This document shows positions 23,105-32,045 of a DNA stretch of 36,150 bases, piece after piece. Numbering within the stretch: the stretch's first letter is position 1; each line of letters starts with the position of its first letter. This stretch comes from Phycisphaerae bacterium (GTDB lineage Bacteria > Planctomycetota > Phycisphaerae > Sedimentisphaerales > Anaerobacaceae), in contig JAGPGT010000009.1 in NCBI GenBank assembly GCA_018055905.1, positions 1 through 36,150 of the forward strand. Reading direction: 5' to 3'. Under the pieces are notes generated by a model. That model did no database searches. It was not told the DNA's origin and saw only the letters and a program-made list of their open reading frames with translations. The translations under genes and the position numbers were made by a program.

Positions 23105-25441
23105 ATGAAACACATACACAACTTCCTCGCCGCCTGGAGTGTAATGTTCGCATGGCTCGGGATGCTTTCCGCAGCCGCTGATTCATTGCCGCCGACCGAT
23201 CCACGACCGTCCGTCGCATGCGACCACTTCCCTGACCGCGTGCACGCCTTCGTCTGGCGGAACTGGGAGATGGTCTCGCTGGAGCGGATGGCTGAGGTGC
23301 TCGACACGACCCCCCAGAAAATCCGTGACATGGGCCTGTCCATGGGGCTCCCGCCTCATCGAACGCCTCCTGCAGAGTATCAGGAGCGAGGATACATCAC
23401 CCTTATCCGGCGGAACTGGCACCTCCTGCCCTATGAGCAACTCCTCGAACTGCTGGCCTGGGGTGCCGACAAGCTCGCCTTCGCTCTGCGCGAGGACGAT
23501 TTCCTGTGGATCAAATTGGGTTCGTTTAAACCGTCCTGCCCGACGCTGCGGTACGTCGAGCCGAATGAGGCCACCGCCAAGCGGTGTGAACAAATCAAGA
23601 CGATCGTCGCGTCGAACTTCGCAGAGGAGTTCACAAAGCCCTGGACACCGCGGTTCGAGTTCCTCCGAAGCCTGTCGACTGCGAACCCCGAGCCGAGCCC
23701 CCGCGTCTCGTCCGCGGGCGACCCAAAGATCCGCTTCCTCTATTCCTATTGCGGCGTCTTTGGCGACCCGCTGCTAAACCCCGAACTGGACCCGTATCCT
23801 GACGGCCTGCTCCAACAACTCTCCAACCTTGGAGTCAACGGCGTCTGGCTTCACGTGGTTTTGCGGCAACTTGCCCCGAGCGATCTCTTTCCGGAAGAAC
23901 GTACAAGCTGCACGCAGCGGATCGCCACTCTGCGACGACTCGTCGAGCGAGCGAGGAGCTACGGTATTGACATCTACCTGTACATGAACGAGCCGCGGGC
24001 GATGGGGGCTTCATTCTTCCAAGGCCGCGAACATCTGCGAGGTGTCCAGGAAGGCAACCATTTTGCCCTGTGCACCTCGACGCCTGAGGTCCGCCAGTGG
24101 CTCGCAGACTCCCTGACTTACGTCTTCAAACAAGTACCCGATCTGGGAGGCGTTTTTACCATCACCGCCTCGGAGAACTTCACCAACTGCTACAGTCACA
24201 GCCACACCGCGGCGGGCTGTCCCCGCTGCTCGAAACGTTCCGGACCCGAAGTGATCGCGGAAGTCAACCACACGATCGCAACCGCTGTGCATGCCGCAAG
24301 CCCCACCGCCAAGGTAATCGTTTGGGATTGGGGTTGGCCCGACGGCACCGACGCAGGCTGGGGCAAACCTGACTGGGCCTCGCAGATCATCGACGCCCTA
24401 CCCAAAGACGTATATCTGATGTGTGTGAGCGAATGGGGCAAACCCATCGTTCGCGGCGGCGTCGCCAGCGGTGTGGGCGAGTATTCCATCTCCTCCGTCG
24501 GTCCCGGGCCGCGAGCTTTGCGCCACTGGGCCCAAGCCAAAAAGCGAGGCCTCAAGACGCTCGCCAAGGTCCAAGTCAACTGCTCGTGGGAACTCTCGGC
24601 GGTCCCCTACCTGCCTGTGATGAACCTCGTCGCACAGCACTGCCGCAATCTGTCGGACACAGACATTGACGGCCTGATGCTCAGTTGGAGCGTCGGCGGA
24701 TACCCCTCTCCCAACCTGGCGCTCGTGAGGCAATTCGAATCCGAGCCCGCCCCCACGATCGAGCAGGCGTTGGCGACCGTCGCCCGATCTCGCTACGGCG
24801 TCGACGCAGCCCAAGACGTGCTCTCCGCGTGGTCGAAGTTCAGCGAGGCTTTCGCGGAATACCCCTTCCACGGCGGGTTCGTCTATACCGGCCCGATGCA
24901 GTGCGGCCCAAGCAACCTCCTGTACGCCAAGCCGACCGGCTACGCCGCGACAATGGTTGGCTTCCCCTACGATGACCTGAACCAATGGCGAGCGATCTAT
25001 CCCGCGGAGGTTCTGAGGACGCAATTCGAGAAGATCACCGTCGGCTGGCAGGAAGGTCTCGCGATCCTTGACCACGCGCAGAACAAAGCGACAGCCGCAG
25101 TCCACCGTGCGAACCTGCAAATCGATCACACGCTTGCGGAGGCGGCAGGCCTCCACTTCCGCAGCGTGGCCAACCAGATTCGCTTTGTCATGAGCCGCGA
25201 CGCGCTGCTCTCGGGCTCGCTCCCGCCGAACCAACGCAAAGCGTACAGTGAAACCGCCCGAAATACTTTGCAGGACGAGATTCGTACGGCCAGTCGCCTT
25301 TTCGCGTTGACCCTACAAGATTCTCGTATCGGGTACGAGGCTTCGAACCATTACTACTATTTGCCTTTGGATCTCGTGGAAAAAGTCATCAACTGCCAGC
25401 ACATTCTCGACACCGCATTCGCGGAGGCAGACGGATTGTGA
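23105..25441 (+). CDS. secreted TIM-barrel protein, putative glycoside hydrolase
   Basis: 778 residues; ATG at 23105 with AAGGAG 5 bases upstream; an earlier in-frame ATG at 23054 lacks a binding site. Signal peptide MKHIHNFLAAWSVMFAWLGM. Residues 35-150 contain two helical repeats that look like degenerate helix-turn-helix units: FVWRNWEMVSLERMAEVLDT and IRRNWHLLPYEQLLELLAWG. From about residue 205 a TIM barrel follows: LYSYCGVFGDPLL, LSNLGVNGVWLHVVLRQLAP, RARSYGIDIYLYMNEP, TITASENFTNCYSHSH, CPRCSKR, KVIVWDWGWPDG. It resembles beta-hexosaminidase-like or alpha-glucuronidase-like barrels, but the DE motif of GH20 is absent. The C-terminus is helical. First gene of a four-gene secreted hydrolase set. 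Confidence 0.7.
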   Translation: MKHIHNFLAAWSVMFAWLGMLSAAADSLPPTDPRPSVACDHFPDRVHAFVWRNWEMVSLERMAEVLDTTPQKIRDMGLSMGLPPHRTPPAEYQERGYITLIRRNWHLLPYEQLLELLAWGADKLAFALREDDFLWIKLGSFKPSCPTLRYVEPNEATAKRCEQIKTIVASNFAEEFTKPWTPRFEFLRSLSTANPEPSPRVSSAGDPKIRFLYSYCGVFGDPLLNPELDPYPDGLLQQLSNLGVNGVWLHVVLRQLAPSDLFPEERTSCTQRIATLRRLVERARSYGIDIYLYMNEPRAMGASFFQGREHLRGVQEGNHFALCTSTPEVRQWLADSLTYVFKQVPDLGGVFTITASENFTNCYSHSHTAAGCPRCSKRSGPEVIAEVNHTIATAVHAASPTAKVIVWDWGWPDGTDAGWGKPDWASQIIDALPKDVYLMCVSEWGKPIVRGGVASGVGEYSISSVGPGPRALRHWAQAKKRGLKTLAKVQVNCSWELSAVPYLPVMNLVAQHCRNLSDTDIDGLMLSWSVGGYPSPNLALVRQFESEPAPTIEQALATVARSRYGVDAAQDVLSAWSKFSEAFAEYPFHGGFVYTGPMQCGPSNLLYAKPTGYAATMVGFPYDDLNQWRAIYPAEVLRTQFEKITVGWQEGLAILDHAQNKATAAVHRANLQIDHTLAEAAGLHFRSVANQIRFVMSRDALLSGSLPPNQRKAYSETARNTLQDEIRTASRLFALTLQDSRIGYEASNHYYYLPLDLVEKVINCQHILDTAFAEADGL

Positions 25442-25528
25442 AATAACCCCACTGAGAACATCGTCCTAGCACGTACTGGAGATTCTCGTCGGAGTCCAGT
25501 CCAATACAGGGCACAGGAGATCCCATCG

Positions 25529-27112
25529 ATGAAACAGATCGCAATGATCGCTCTGCTCGTTTTCCTGCCGGCCGGCTTGACCACAGCCCAACCGAATATG
25601 ACGGCAGACGCCCCCGCCGTAAGCGTCCCGCCGGAGTCGTTCTTCAACATGGTTCGCGAGAACGACCGCGAGGCGGCCCGGCAGTTCTACAAGAAGTATA
25701 TTGACGTCAAGGGCCTTCCGGTCGCGGCGTCGGCGGAGGTCGCAGACCTGGCCCTCCAGAGGACCTACGAGATTGTTACCCATATGCTCGCGGGACGACC
25801 CGACGTCCTCCAGGCAATGGCCGAGCGGGGTATGTATTTGATCATCATCGGCAAAGATCAGGTCTATACCGACATGCCTGAGTACCGCAGAAGCCCGAAC
25901 CCGGACTTTCAGAACGAGCGAGTCCGTGGCACCGGCGGCCTGCCCACCAGCTTCGGCGAGGAGAACCTCCTGAGCCTGCCCATTGACCGCTATGACGACG
26001 AGAGCATCGCGGTCCATGAGTTCTGCCACACGATCGACAGCACACTGAGCCGGATCGATCCGACTTGGCGGGAACGCAAGAATGCGGCCTACCAGAACGC
26101 CCTTAGGAACGGGCTCTACTTCAACACCTACGCAGGCTCCAATTCCGCGGAATACTGGTGCGAGATCGCTCAGGCATACTTCGACTGCAATCGCGTCAAC
26201 AACTGGAACCATGGACCGATCGGCCACCGCGAGCAACTCAAGGCCTATGACCCCGTCGGCTACGAACTGTGCCGAACGGCATTCAATCTGAGCCCCGAGC
26301 AGGACTGGCGATACAAATGGCTCCAGGAATTGCCGAACGTGACGCGCCCGCCGGAGCGGTTCAAGATTGATCCGTACTACACCAAGTTCACCTGGGCCCG
26401 CGAGTTCGTCGTCGTTGGGCGACAAGCCAGCAACGAGGCCCTCTTGCACGCCAACGAAACCATCCGCCGGATGTTCGCCTACCGGCACGACATCCTCAAG
26501 GCCTTCATCGCCGAGGGCATGAAGTTGGTTGTGCTGGGGCACGACGAGCGGATCAGCGATCTGCCTGAGTACAAGCAGCTCAGCGATCCCAAGGCCATCG
26601 ACGCCTTGTCCCGGTATCTCACCTATATGCCTGAAATGAAGCTGCTGGTCGTGGGCGAGGAGAACGTCTTGGCGAACCCCCGCGACATGTACGTCGGCGA
26701 CTGCCAGGTGATCCGCGTCTTCGCAGATGCGATCCACCGCGTGACGGGCACGAGACCGTTCGATCCGGATTTCGAGAACCGCCCCCGCGGCGTCTGGCAG
26801 CAGTACGAGCTTCGCGTTCAACGACTGGACGAACGTTTCGACGCCAGGCTCAAGGAACTCTTCGAGAGGGCAACCGCCGCAGGCAAATGGCAAGGCACCT
26901 CCGCCCTCGCAGATCGCACCGCCTACTGGACGGCAGGTGTTCTGGCATACTTCGACGCCCTGGGACATGACGACGCGCCAAACGACGCTGCCCATCCGAT
27001 CGACACGCGGGAGAAGCTCAAGGCTTACGACACCGACCTGTTCGCCCTTGTCAACGAGACGATGGCCTATGAAACGAAAGTCGATTGGCGATATCGACCC
27101 TACCGACAATAA
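25529..27112 (+). CDS. secreted duplicated metalloprotease-like protein (second half inactive)
   Basis: 527 residues; ATG at 25529 with AGGAG upstream; signal peptide MKQIAMIALLVFLPAGLTTAQ. Two copies of one domain. Copy 1 (about 75-275) has the zinc motif HEFCH at 163-167 and, downstream, SAEYWCEIAQAYFD, whose Glu is a likely third ligand as in lethal-factor-like peptidases. Copy 2 (about 305-527) repeats the layout: RRMFAYRHDILKAFIAEGMK matches THMLAGRPDVLQAMAERGMY, GEENVLANPRDMY matches GEENLLSLPIDRY, and REKLKAYD matches REQLKAYD. The HExxH place reads IRVFADAIH and the third-ligand place TAYWTAGVLAYFD, so the zinc site is lost. The first half may cleave peptides; the second may bind or regulate. 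The next gene is a dipeptidyl peptidase. Confidence 0.75.
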   Translation: MKQIAMIALLVFLPAGLTTAQPNMTADAPAVSVPPESFFNMVRENDREAARQFYKKYIDVKGLPVAASAEVADLALQRTYEIVTHMLAGRPDVLQAMAERGMYLIIIGKDQVYTDMPEYRRSPNPDFQNERVRGTGGLPTSFGEENLLSLPIDRYDDESIAVHEFCHTIDSTLSRIDPTWRERKNAAYQNALRNGLYFNTYAGSNSAEYWCEIAQAYFDCNRVNNWNHGPIGHREQLKAYDPVGYELCRTAFNLSPEQDWRYKWLQELPNVTRPPERFKIDPYYTKFTWAREFVVVGRQASNEALLHANETIRRMFAYRHDILKAFIAEGMKLVVLGHDERISDLPEYKQLSDPKAIDALSRYLTYMPEMKLLVVGEENVLANPRDMYVGDCQVIRVFADAIHRVTGTRPFDPDFENRPRGVWQQYELRVQRLDERFDARLKELFERATAAGKWQGTSALADRTAYWTAGVLAYFDALGHDDAPNDAAHPIDTREKLKAYDTDLFALVNETMAYETKVDWRYRPYRQ

Positions 27113-27166
27113 TCGGGCCTGCGGCGTTCGGGCCGGAATTGAAAGGATCGTGTTTTGAGGACAACA

Positions 27167-29452
27167 ATGGATAGAACTGTATGGGGCACATCGCTCGGCA
27201 CGCCCCTGACCCTCGCGATCGTCGCTGTTTCGATCGCGATGGGAGCGACGGAGGAATCGCCTCAGGGCCGTTACGGACCGCCGCGTCGTGTCGAGGGCTA
27301 CTACAAAGGCCAGATCACGCCGCATTGGTTTGCAGACAACCAACGCTTCTGGTATCGCAACGATTTGACCGGCGGGACGAAAGAGTTCATCCTGGTCGAT
27401 GCGGAACAAGGAACCAGACAACCTGCATTCGATCACGCCAAGCTCGCGGCCGCCCTGTCGAAGACCGTCGGCAGCGAGTACAAGGCAGATCGACTGCCCT
27501 TCGACACGATCGAATTCGCCGATAACGGCAAGATCATCCGATTCGCAGTCGAGCAAACCAGCTGGGATTGCGACCTCGCGTCGTACGCCTGCACGAAATC
27601 AGACGAAGCGATGGCGTTACCCTCTGCCGACCGGGACCAAGGCGCCGAGGCATCTGTTCGGCGACGGGGAACGGGCCAGGGACGTGTCCCCTCGCCCGAC
27701 TCTCCCGACGGCAAGTGGACCGCCTTCATCAAGGACCACAATGTCGTCATCCGACCCAAGGAAGGAGGCGAAGAGATCCGGCTCAGCGCCGACGGCGTCG
27801 AAAGCAACGCCTATGACCGGATCTCCTGGGCCCCGGACTCCAAAACTCTTGTGGCATTTCGGATCGAGCCGGGCGATGGGAAGGAAGTCTATCTCATCGA
27901 GTCGTCCCCCGCCGGCGGCGGACGGGCCAAGTTCTCCAAGCGGCCCTACTCCCTACCGGGCGACAAGTTCGCGACCTATGAGCTGAACCTGTTCGACGTC
28001 GAGGGCCGCAAGCAGATCAAGCCCGAAGTGGACAAGCTCGAACTCGACTGGCAGACGCCGAAACTGCGATGGATGAAGGATCAACGTCACTTTACTTATG
28101 AAAAGGTGGATCGCGGGCACCAGCGGTTCCGTGTAATCGAGGTCGACTCACACACAGGCCAGGCTCGCAACCTCATTGACGAGAAGACCGAGACCTTCAT
28201 CTGGACCGCCCACACGGAGAACCTCGGACTCTCGCTGGTCACCTGGCTGGACAAAACCGACGAGATCGTCTACGCTTCCGAGCAGAATGGGTGGCGACAC
28301 CTCTATCTCATCGACCCCGAGAAAGGCGAGGTTCGCAACCAGATCACCCAGGGCCAGTGGGTCGTGCGAGGAATCGATCGGATCGACGAGGACACCCGTC
28401 AGATCTGGTTCAACGCCTCCGGGCGAAACACAGATGAAGATCCCTACTTTCTCCATTACTACCGCATCAACTTCGATGGCACAGGCCTCGTGGCTCTGAC
28501 CGAAGGCAACGGGAACCATTCGATCCAGTACTCGCCCGACCGTCGTTATCTGATCGACACGTACAGTCGCGTGGACATGCCTCCCGTGCACGAGTTGCGC
28601 CGCGTCTCCGACGGCAAACGGATCTGTTCCCTGGAAAAGGCTGACATCAGTGAGCTGATTGCCAAGGGATGGACCGCGCCCGAAGTGTTCGTCGCAAAAG
28701 GCCGCGATGGAAAGACCGATATCTGGGGAATCCTCTGTCGGCCCAAGAACTTCGACCCATCAAAGAAGTATGCGGTTATTGAACAGATCTACGCCGGACC
28801 GCAGAGTTCTTACGTTCCCAAGAGTTTCAGTCCGACGTCGCGGTTCGCTTCGCTGACGGACCTCGGATTCGTCGTCGTACAGATGGACGGCATGGGCACT
28901 GCCAACCGATCGAAAGCGTTTCACGACGTCTGTTGGCACAACCTCAAAGACGCGGGCTTCCCCGACCGCATCCTGTGGCACCAGGCTGTCGCCGGGAAGT
29001 ATTCGTGGTACGACATCGACCGCGTCGGTGTCTACGGAACCTCCGCCGGCGGCCAAAACGCCGCAGGCGCAGTGTTGTTCCATCCGGAGCTCTACAAAGC
29101 CGCCGTCGCTGCCTGCGGGTGCCATGACAACCGCATGGACAAGGCCTCCTGGAACGAGCAGTGGATGGGCTACCCGGTGGGACCGTGGTATTCCGAGTGC
29201 TCGAACATCGACAACGCCGGTCGGCTCAAAGGCAAGTTGTTCCTGATCGTCGGCGAAATGGACAACAACGTCCCGCCGGAATCGACGATGCGGTTCGTTG
29301 ACGCCCTGATCAAGGCGGGCAAGGATTTCGACCTGCTCGTCGTGCCCGGTGCCGGGCACGGCATGGGCGGCGCGTACGGCCAGCGACGGATGCAGGATTT
29401 CTTTGTGCGTCATCTGCTCGGGGTCGAGCCCCCCGATCGCAATGGCACATGA
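27167..29452 (+). CDS. secreted S9 family dipeptidyl peptidase (DPP IV-like)
   Basis: 761 residues; ATG at 27167 with GAGG upstream (TTG at 27155 overlaps that site and is rejected). Signal peptide with a hydrophobic stretch TPLTLAIVAVSIAMG. Residues 35-470 form the DPPIV_N beta-propeller (HWFADNQRFWYRNDL, SPDGKWTAFIKDHNVVIRP, ISWAPDSKTLVAFRIE). Residues 490-761 form the alpha/beta hydrolase: nucleophile Ser626 in YGTSAGGQ (GTSAGG rather than the usual GWSYGG), Asp699 in GEMDNNVPP and His731 in PGAGHGMGG. S9 enzymes cut dipeptides from the N-termini of peptides, often after Pro. Exported to the periplasm or surface. It lies 54 bases after the metalloprotease-like gene. Confidence 0.9.
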   Translation: MDRTVWGTSLGTPLTLAIVAVSIAMGATEESPQGRYGPPRRVEGYYKGQITPHWFADNQRFWYRNDLTGGTKEFILVDAEQGTRQPAFDHAKLAAALSKTVGSEYKADRLPFDTIEFADNGKIIRFAVEQTSWDCDLASYACTKSDEAMALPSADRDQGAEASVRRRGTGQGRVPSPDSPDGKWTAFIKDHNVVIRPKEGGEEIRLSADGVESNAYDRISWAPDSKTLVAFRIEPGDGKEVYLIESSPAGGGRAKFSKRPYSLPGDKFATYELNLFDVEGRKQIKPEVDKLELDWQTPKLRWMKDQRHFTYEKVDRGHQRFRVIEVDSHTGQARNLIDEKTETFIWTAHTENLGLSLVTWLDKTDEIVYASEQNGWRHLYLIDPEKGEVRNQITQGQWVVRGIDRIDEDTRQIWFNASGRNTDEDPYFLHYYRINFDGTGLVALTEGNGNHSIQYSPDRRYLIDTYSRVDMPPVHELRRVSDGKRICSLEKADISELIAKGWTAPEVFVAKGRDGKTDIWGILCRPKNFDPSKKYAVIEQIYAGPQSSYVPKSFSPTSRFASLTDLGFVVVQMDGMGTANRSKAFHDVCWHNLKDAGFPDRILWHQAVAGKYSWYDIDRVGVYGTSAGGQNAAGAVLFHPELYKAAVAACGCHDNRMDKASWNEQWMGYPVGPWYSECSNIDNAGRLKGKLFLIVGEMDNNVPPESTMRFVDALIKAGKDFDLLVVPGAGHGMGGAYGQRRMQDFFVRHLLGVEPPDRNGT

Positions 29453-29491
29453 TCGTCGAACGGCATCACCCCTTGCGATCGAAAGGACAAC

Positions 29492-31990
29492 ATGATTAGA
29501 ACACAACTTGCCGGTGTCACACTGACTCTGCTGTGGGCCGCTTCGCTCCAAGCGGCCAAGGCCACAATCACCATCGACCCCCGTCAAAAAGGCCCAGCGA
29601 TCAATCCTCGCATGTACGGGATCTTCCTGGAGGAGATCAACCACGGCGTGGACGGCGGTCTGTACGCCGAGTTGATTCGCAATCGAGGTTTTGAGGACTC
29701 CCGCCCACCGGAAGGATTCACACACCACGATGGCCGCTGGCTCGACGCCAAGGGATATGACGCCGGCTTCTCGCAGTTCGGCTACACGACCAATGGCATC
29801 CCCTTCTGGTCGCTGATCCGAGAAGGCCAAGCCAAGGGCACGATGTCACTTGAAACCACCGGCGGCATCACCGAGCAATCCCGGCATTGCCTTCGCTTGG
29901 AAATCGAAGACCCTGCCGGCGGTCGCTTTGGTGTTGCGAACATGGGTTTCTTCGGGATCGGTGTCAGGGAAGGTCAAAAGTACAATCTGTCGCTCTATGC
30001 AAGAAGCGAGGCTGAATTCACGGGACCCCTCTCGGTCCGGTTGGAAGACCGTGACGGGAAGCCCATCACCAATGCAGCGACCATTCAAGGCTTCGACGGT
30101 CTCTGGAAGCAGTTCAAGGTCACGCTCACCGCCTCGGCCACAAACCCCAAGGCTCGCCTGGTGATCCTGGCCGGCGCCAAGGGTACAGTTTGGCTGGACT
30201 TCGTGTCGCTGTTTCCCCAGACAACCTGGAAGAACCGGTCCAACGGTCTGCGGTCCGACATCGCCCAGATGATCGCGGACTTGAAACCCGGCTTTGTCCG
30301 TTTCCCCGGCGGCTGCGTCGTCGAAGGCGGCACCGTCGAAACCGCATACAATTGGAAACGCACGATCGGTCCGGTCGAGACCCGTCAGGAATGCTGGGGC
30401 CCCTGGAACTACCGCTTCACGCATGGGATGGGGTTATACGAATACCTCAAGTTCTGCGAGGATCTCGGGGCTGAGCCTCTGTGGGTGGGCTTCTGCGGCC
30501 AGACCTGCATCTTCCGCCAGATGGAGAACGTCCCCATGGAAGAGATGGGCTGGGTACGGGACAATTTCCTGGACCTGGTCGAATACGCCAACGGCCCTGC
30601 GGATTCCAAGTGGGGCAAGCTCCGCGCCGAAGCGGGTCGGCCCGAGCCCTTCAACCTCAAGTACATCGAGATCGGCAACGAGAACGCCGAGAAAGCCTAC
30701 GAAGAACGTTACCGATTCATCTATGAGGCAATGAAGGCTCAATACCCGGATCTGATCTACCTGGCGGATCTTTCGTATTACCGGATGCCTGCCGACCTCT
30801 ACCAGATCGCGGATCGCCACTACTACAACAATCCTGCATGGTTTTTAAACCGCTTCAACGAATATGACGACCGCGACCGTAGGCAGGCCCCCTTGTACCT
30901 GGGCGAAGTGGCGGTGACCTCGCAAGATGGCGGCCGCTACCGCGGTAACCTGCTGGCGGCATTGGCGGAGGGAGTCTACCTCATGGGCTGCGAGCGCAAT
31001 GCCGACACGGTGCAGATGGTCTCTTACGCCCCTTTGTTGGCACATGTAGAGGGGCGGACTTGGGATTGGCATGGTATGATCTACCACGACGGCACACGGG
31101 TCTTCGGCACCGTATCTTATTACCTCTGGAAACTCTTTGGCCTCAACCGCCCGAGTTACACGGTCCAAACCCAAGTAACACTCGATGCGGCCACGCCCTC
31201 GGCGATCGCAGGCACGATCGGCGTGGGCACATGGAACACCGCTGCCGAGTTCAAGGACATCCGCGTGGAGAAAAACGGCCGGATTCTCTATGCTTCCGAT
31301 TTCACCCAGGGCGCCGCGAACTGGAAGGAAGACGGCGGTTCGTGGGCCACGGTCGATGACGCCTACCGCCAGAACCGCGAGATCGTGGGCTTGAGCTGTT
31401 TTGGCGAAGAATCCTGGTCCGACTACACGCTCACACTCAAGGCCCGCAAGATCCGCGGACCTGAGGGGTTCCTCGTGGTCTTTGGCCGCAAGGGCCAAAG
31501 CAAGTTCTGGTGGAATATCGGCGGTTGGGGCAACACTCAGCACGCCATCGAATTCAACCAGAGCCCGGTGGGACGCGGTGTTCGCGGCCGGATCGAAACC
31601 GATCGCTGGTACGACGTCAAGATCGAACTGGAGGGCAACCGCATCCGCTGCTATCTCGACGGCGCATTGATTCACGACGCGACCGCCCCGACGACGGAAC
31701 ACTTCTATGCCACTGCAGGTCGGGATGAAGCGACGGGTGAACTGGTCATCAAGGCCATCAACACCGCCGCCGAGCCGATCGCAGCCACGCTGACACTGCA
31801 GGGCTTAGACAGCATCAGACTCGACGCCAAAGTCACCGTCCTAACTTCGGTTGACCTTATGGACAACAACAGCCTCGACGAGCCGACCCGCGTGATCCCA
31901 AACGAACGCCCAATCCATATGGGCGGCAGCGAATTCGACCACGAGTTCCCCGCCCGATCGCTTACCATCTTACGAATCCAAGCAAAGTGA
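29492..31990 (+). CDS. secreted GH51-type alpha-L-arabinofuranosidase
   Basis: 832 residues; ATG at 29492 with AAAGGA upstream; signal peptide ending about residue 21. The catalytic barrel is GH51: RMYGIFLEEINHGVDGGLYA, FVRFPGGCVVEGGTVETAYNW, acid/base Glu397 in EIGNEN and nucleophile Glu472 in LGEVAVTS. Between about residues 125 and 235 a beta-sandwich resembles a CBM4/9-type module (VRLEDRDGKPITNAATIQG). Residues 575-740 add a concanavalin-like laminin-G/DUF1080-type domain (GPEGFLVVFGRKGQSKFWWN, DRWYDVKIELEGNRIRCYLD) inserted before the C-terminal beta domain. GH51 removes terminal arabinofuranose from arabinan, arabinoxylan or arabinogalactan. Last gene of the set, 39 bases after the peptidase. 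Confidence 0.93.
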   Translation: MIRTQLAGVTLTLLWAASLQAAKATITIDPRQKGPAINPRMYGIFLEEINHGVDGGLYAELIRNRGFEDSRPPEGFTHHDGRWLDAKGYDAGFSQFGYTTNGIPFWSLIREGQAKGTMSLETTGGITEQSRHCLRLEIEDPAGGRFGVANMGFFGIGVREGQKYNLSLYARSEAEFTGPLSVRLEDRDGKPITNAATIQGFDGLWKQFKVTLTASATNPKARLVILAGAKGTVWLDFVSLFPQTTWKNRSNGLRSDIAQMIADLKPGFVRFPGGCVVEGGTVETAYNWKRTIGPVETRQECWGPWNYRFTHGMGLYEYLKFCEDLGAEPLWVGFCGQTCIFRQMENVPMEEMGWVRDNFLDLVEYANGPADSKWGKLRAEAGRPEPFNLKYIEIGNENAEKAYEERYRFIYEAMKAQYPDLIYLADLSYYRMPADLYQIADRHYYNNPAWFLNRFNEYDDRDRRQAPLYLGEVAVTSQDGGRYRGNLLAALAEGVYLMGCERNADTVQMVSYAPLLAHVEGRTWDWHGMIYHDGTRVFGTVSYYLWKLFGLNRPSYTVQTQVTLDAATPSAIAGTIGVGTWNTAAEFKDIRVEKNGRILYASDFTQGAANWKEDGGSWATVDDAYRQNREIVGLSCFGEESWSDYTLTLKARKIRGPEGFLVVFGRKGQSKFWWNIGGWGNTQHAIEFNQSPVGRGVRGRIETDRWYDVKIELEGNRIRCYLDGALIHDATAPTTEHFYATAGRDEATGELVIKAINTAAEPIAATLTLQGLDSIRLDAKVTVLTSVDLMDNNSLDEPTRVIPNERPIHMGGSEFDHEFPARSLTILRIQAK

Positions 31991-31997
31991 AAGAAAC

Positions 31998-32036
31998 GGC
32001 GGAGAGCCGACGAGAGCCGCCCACCGAGTCTCCGCC
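31998..32036. terminator. 8-bp inverted repeat between convergent genes
   Basis: GGCGGAGA (31998-32005) and TCTCCGCC (32029-32036) flank a 23-base loop in the 55 bases between the GH51 and beta-helix stops. It has no T-run, so a weak bidirectional terminator at best. Confidence 0.3.
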
Positions 32037-32045
32037 ATGAAGCGG

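Noticed and set aside
25466-27556. 696-codon minus-strand open frame
   Set aside because: Antisense to the duplicated metalloprotease, whose signal peptide, zinc motif and binding site are clear on the plus strand. Composition is that of a complement.
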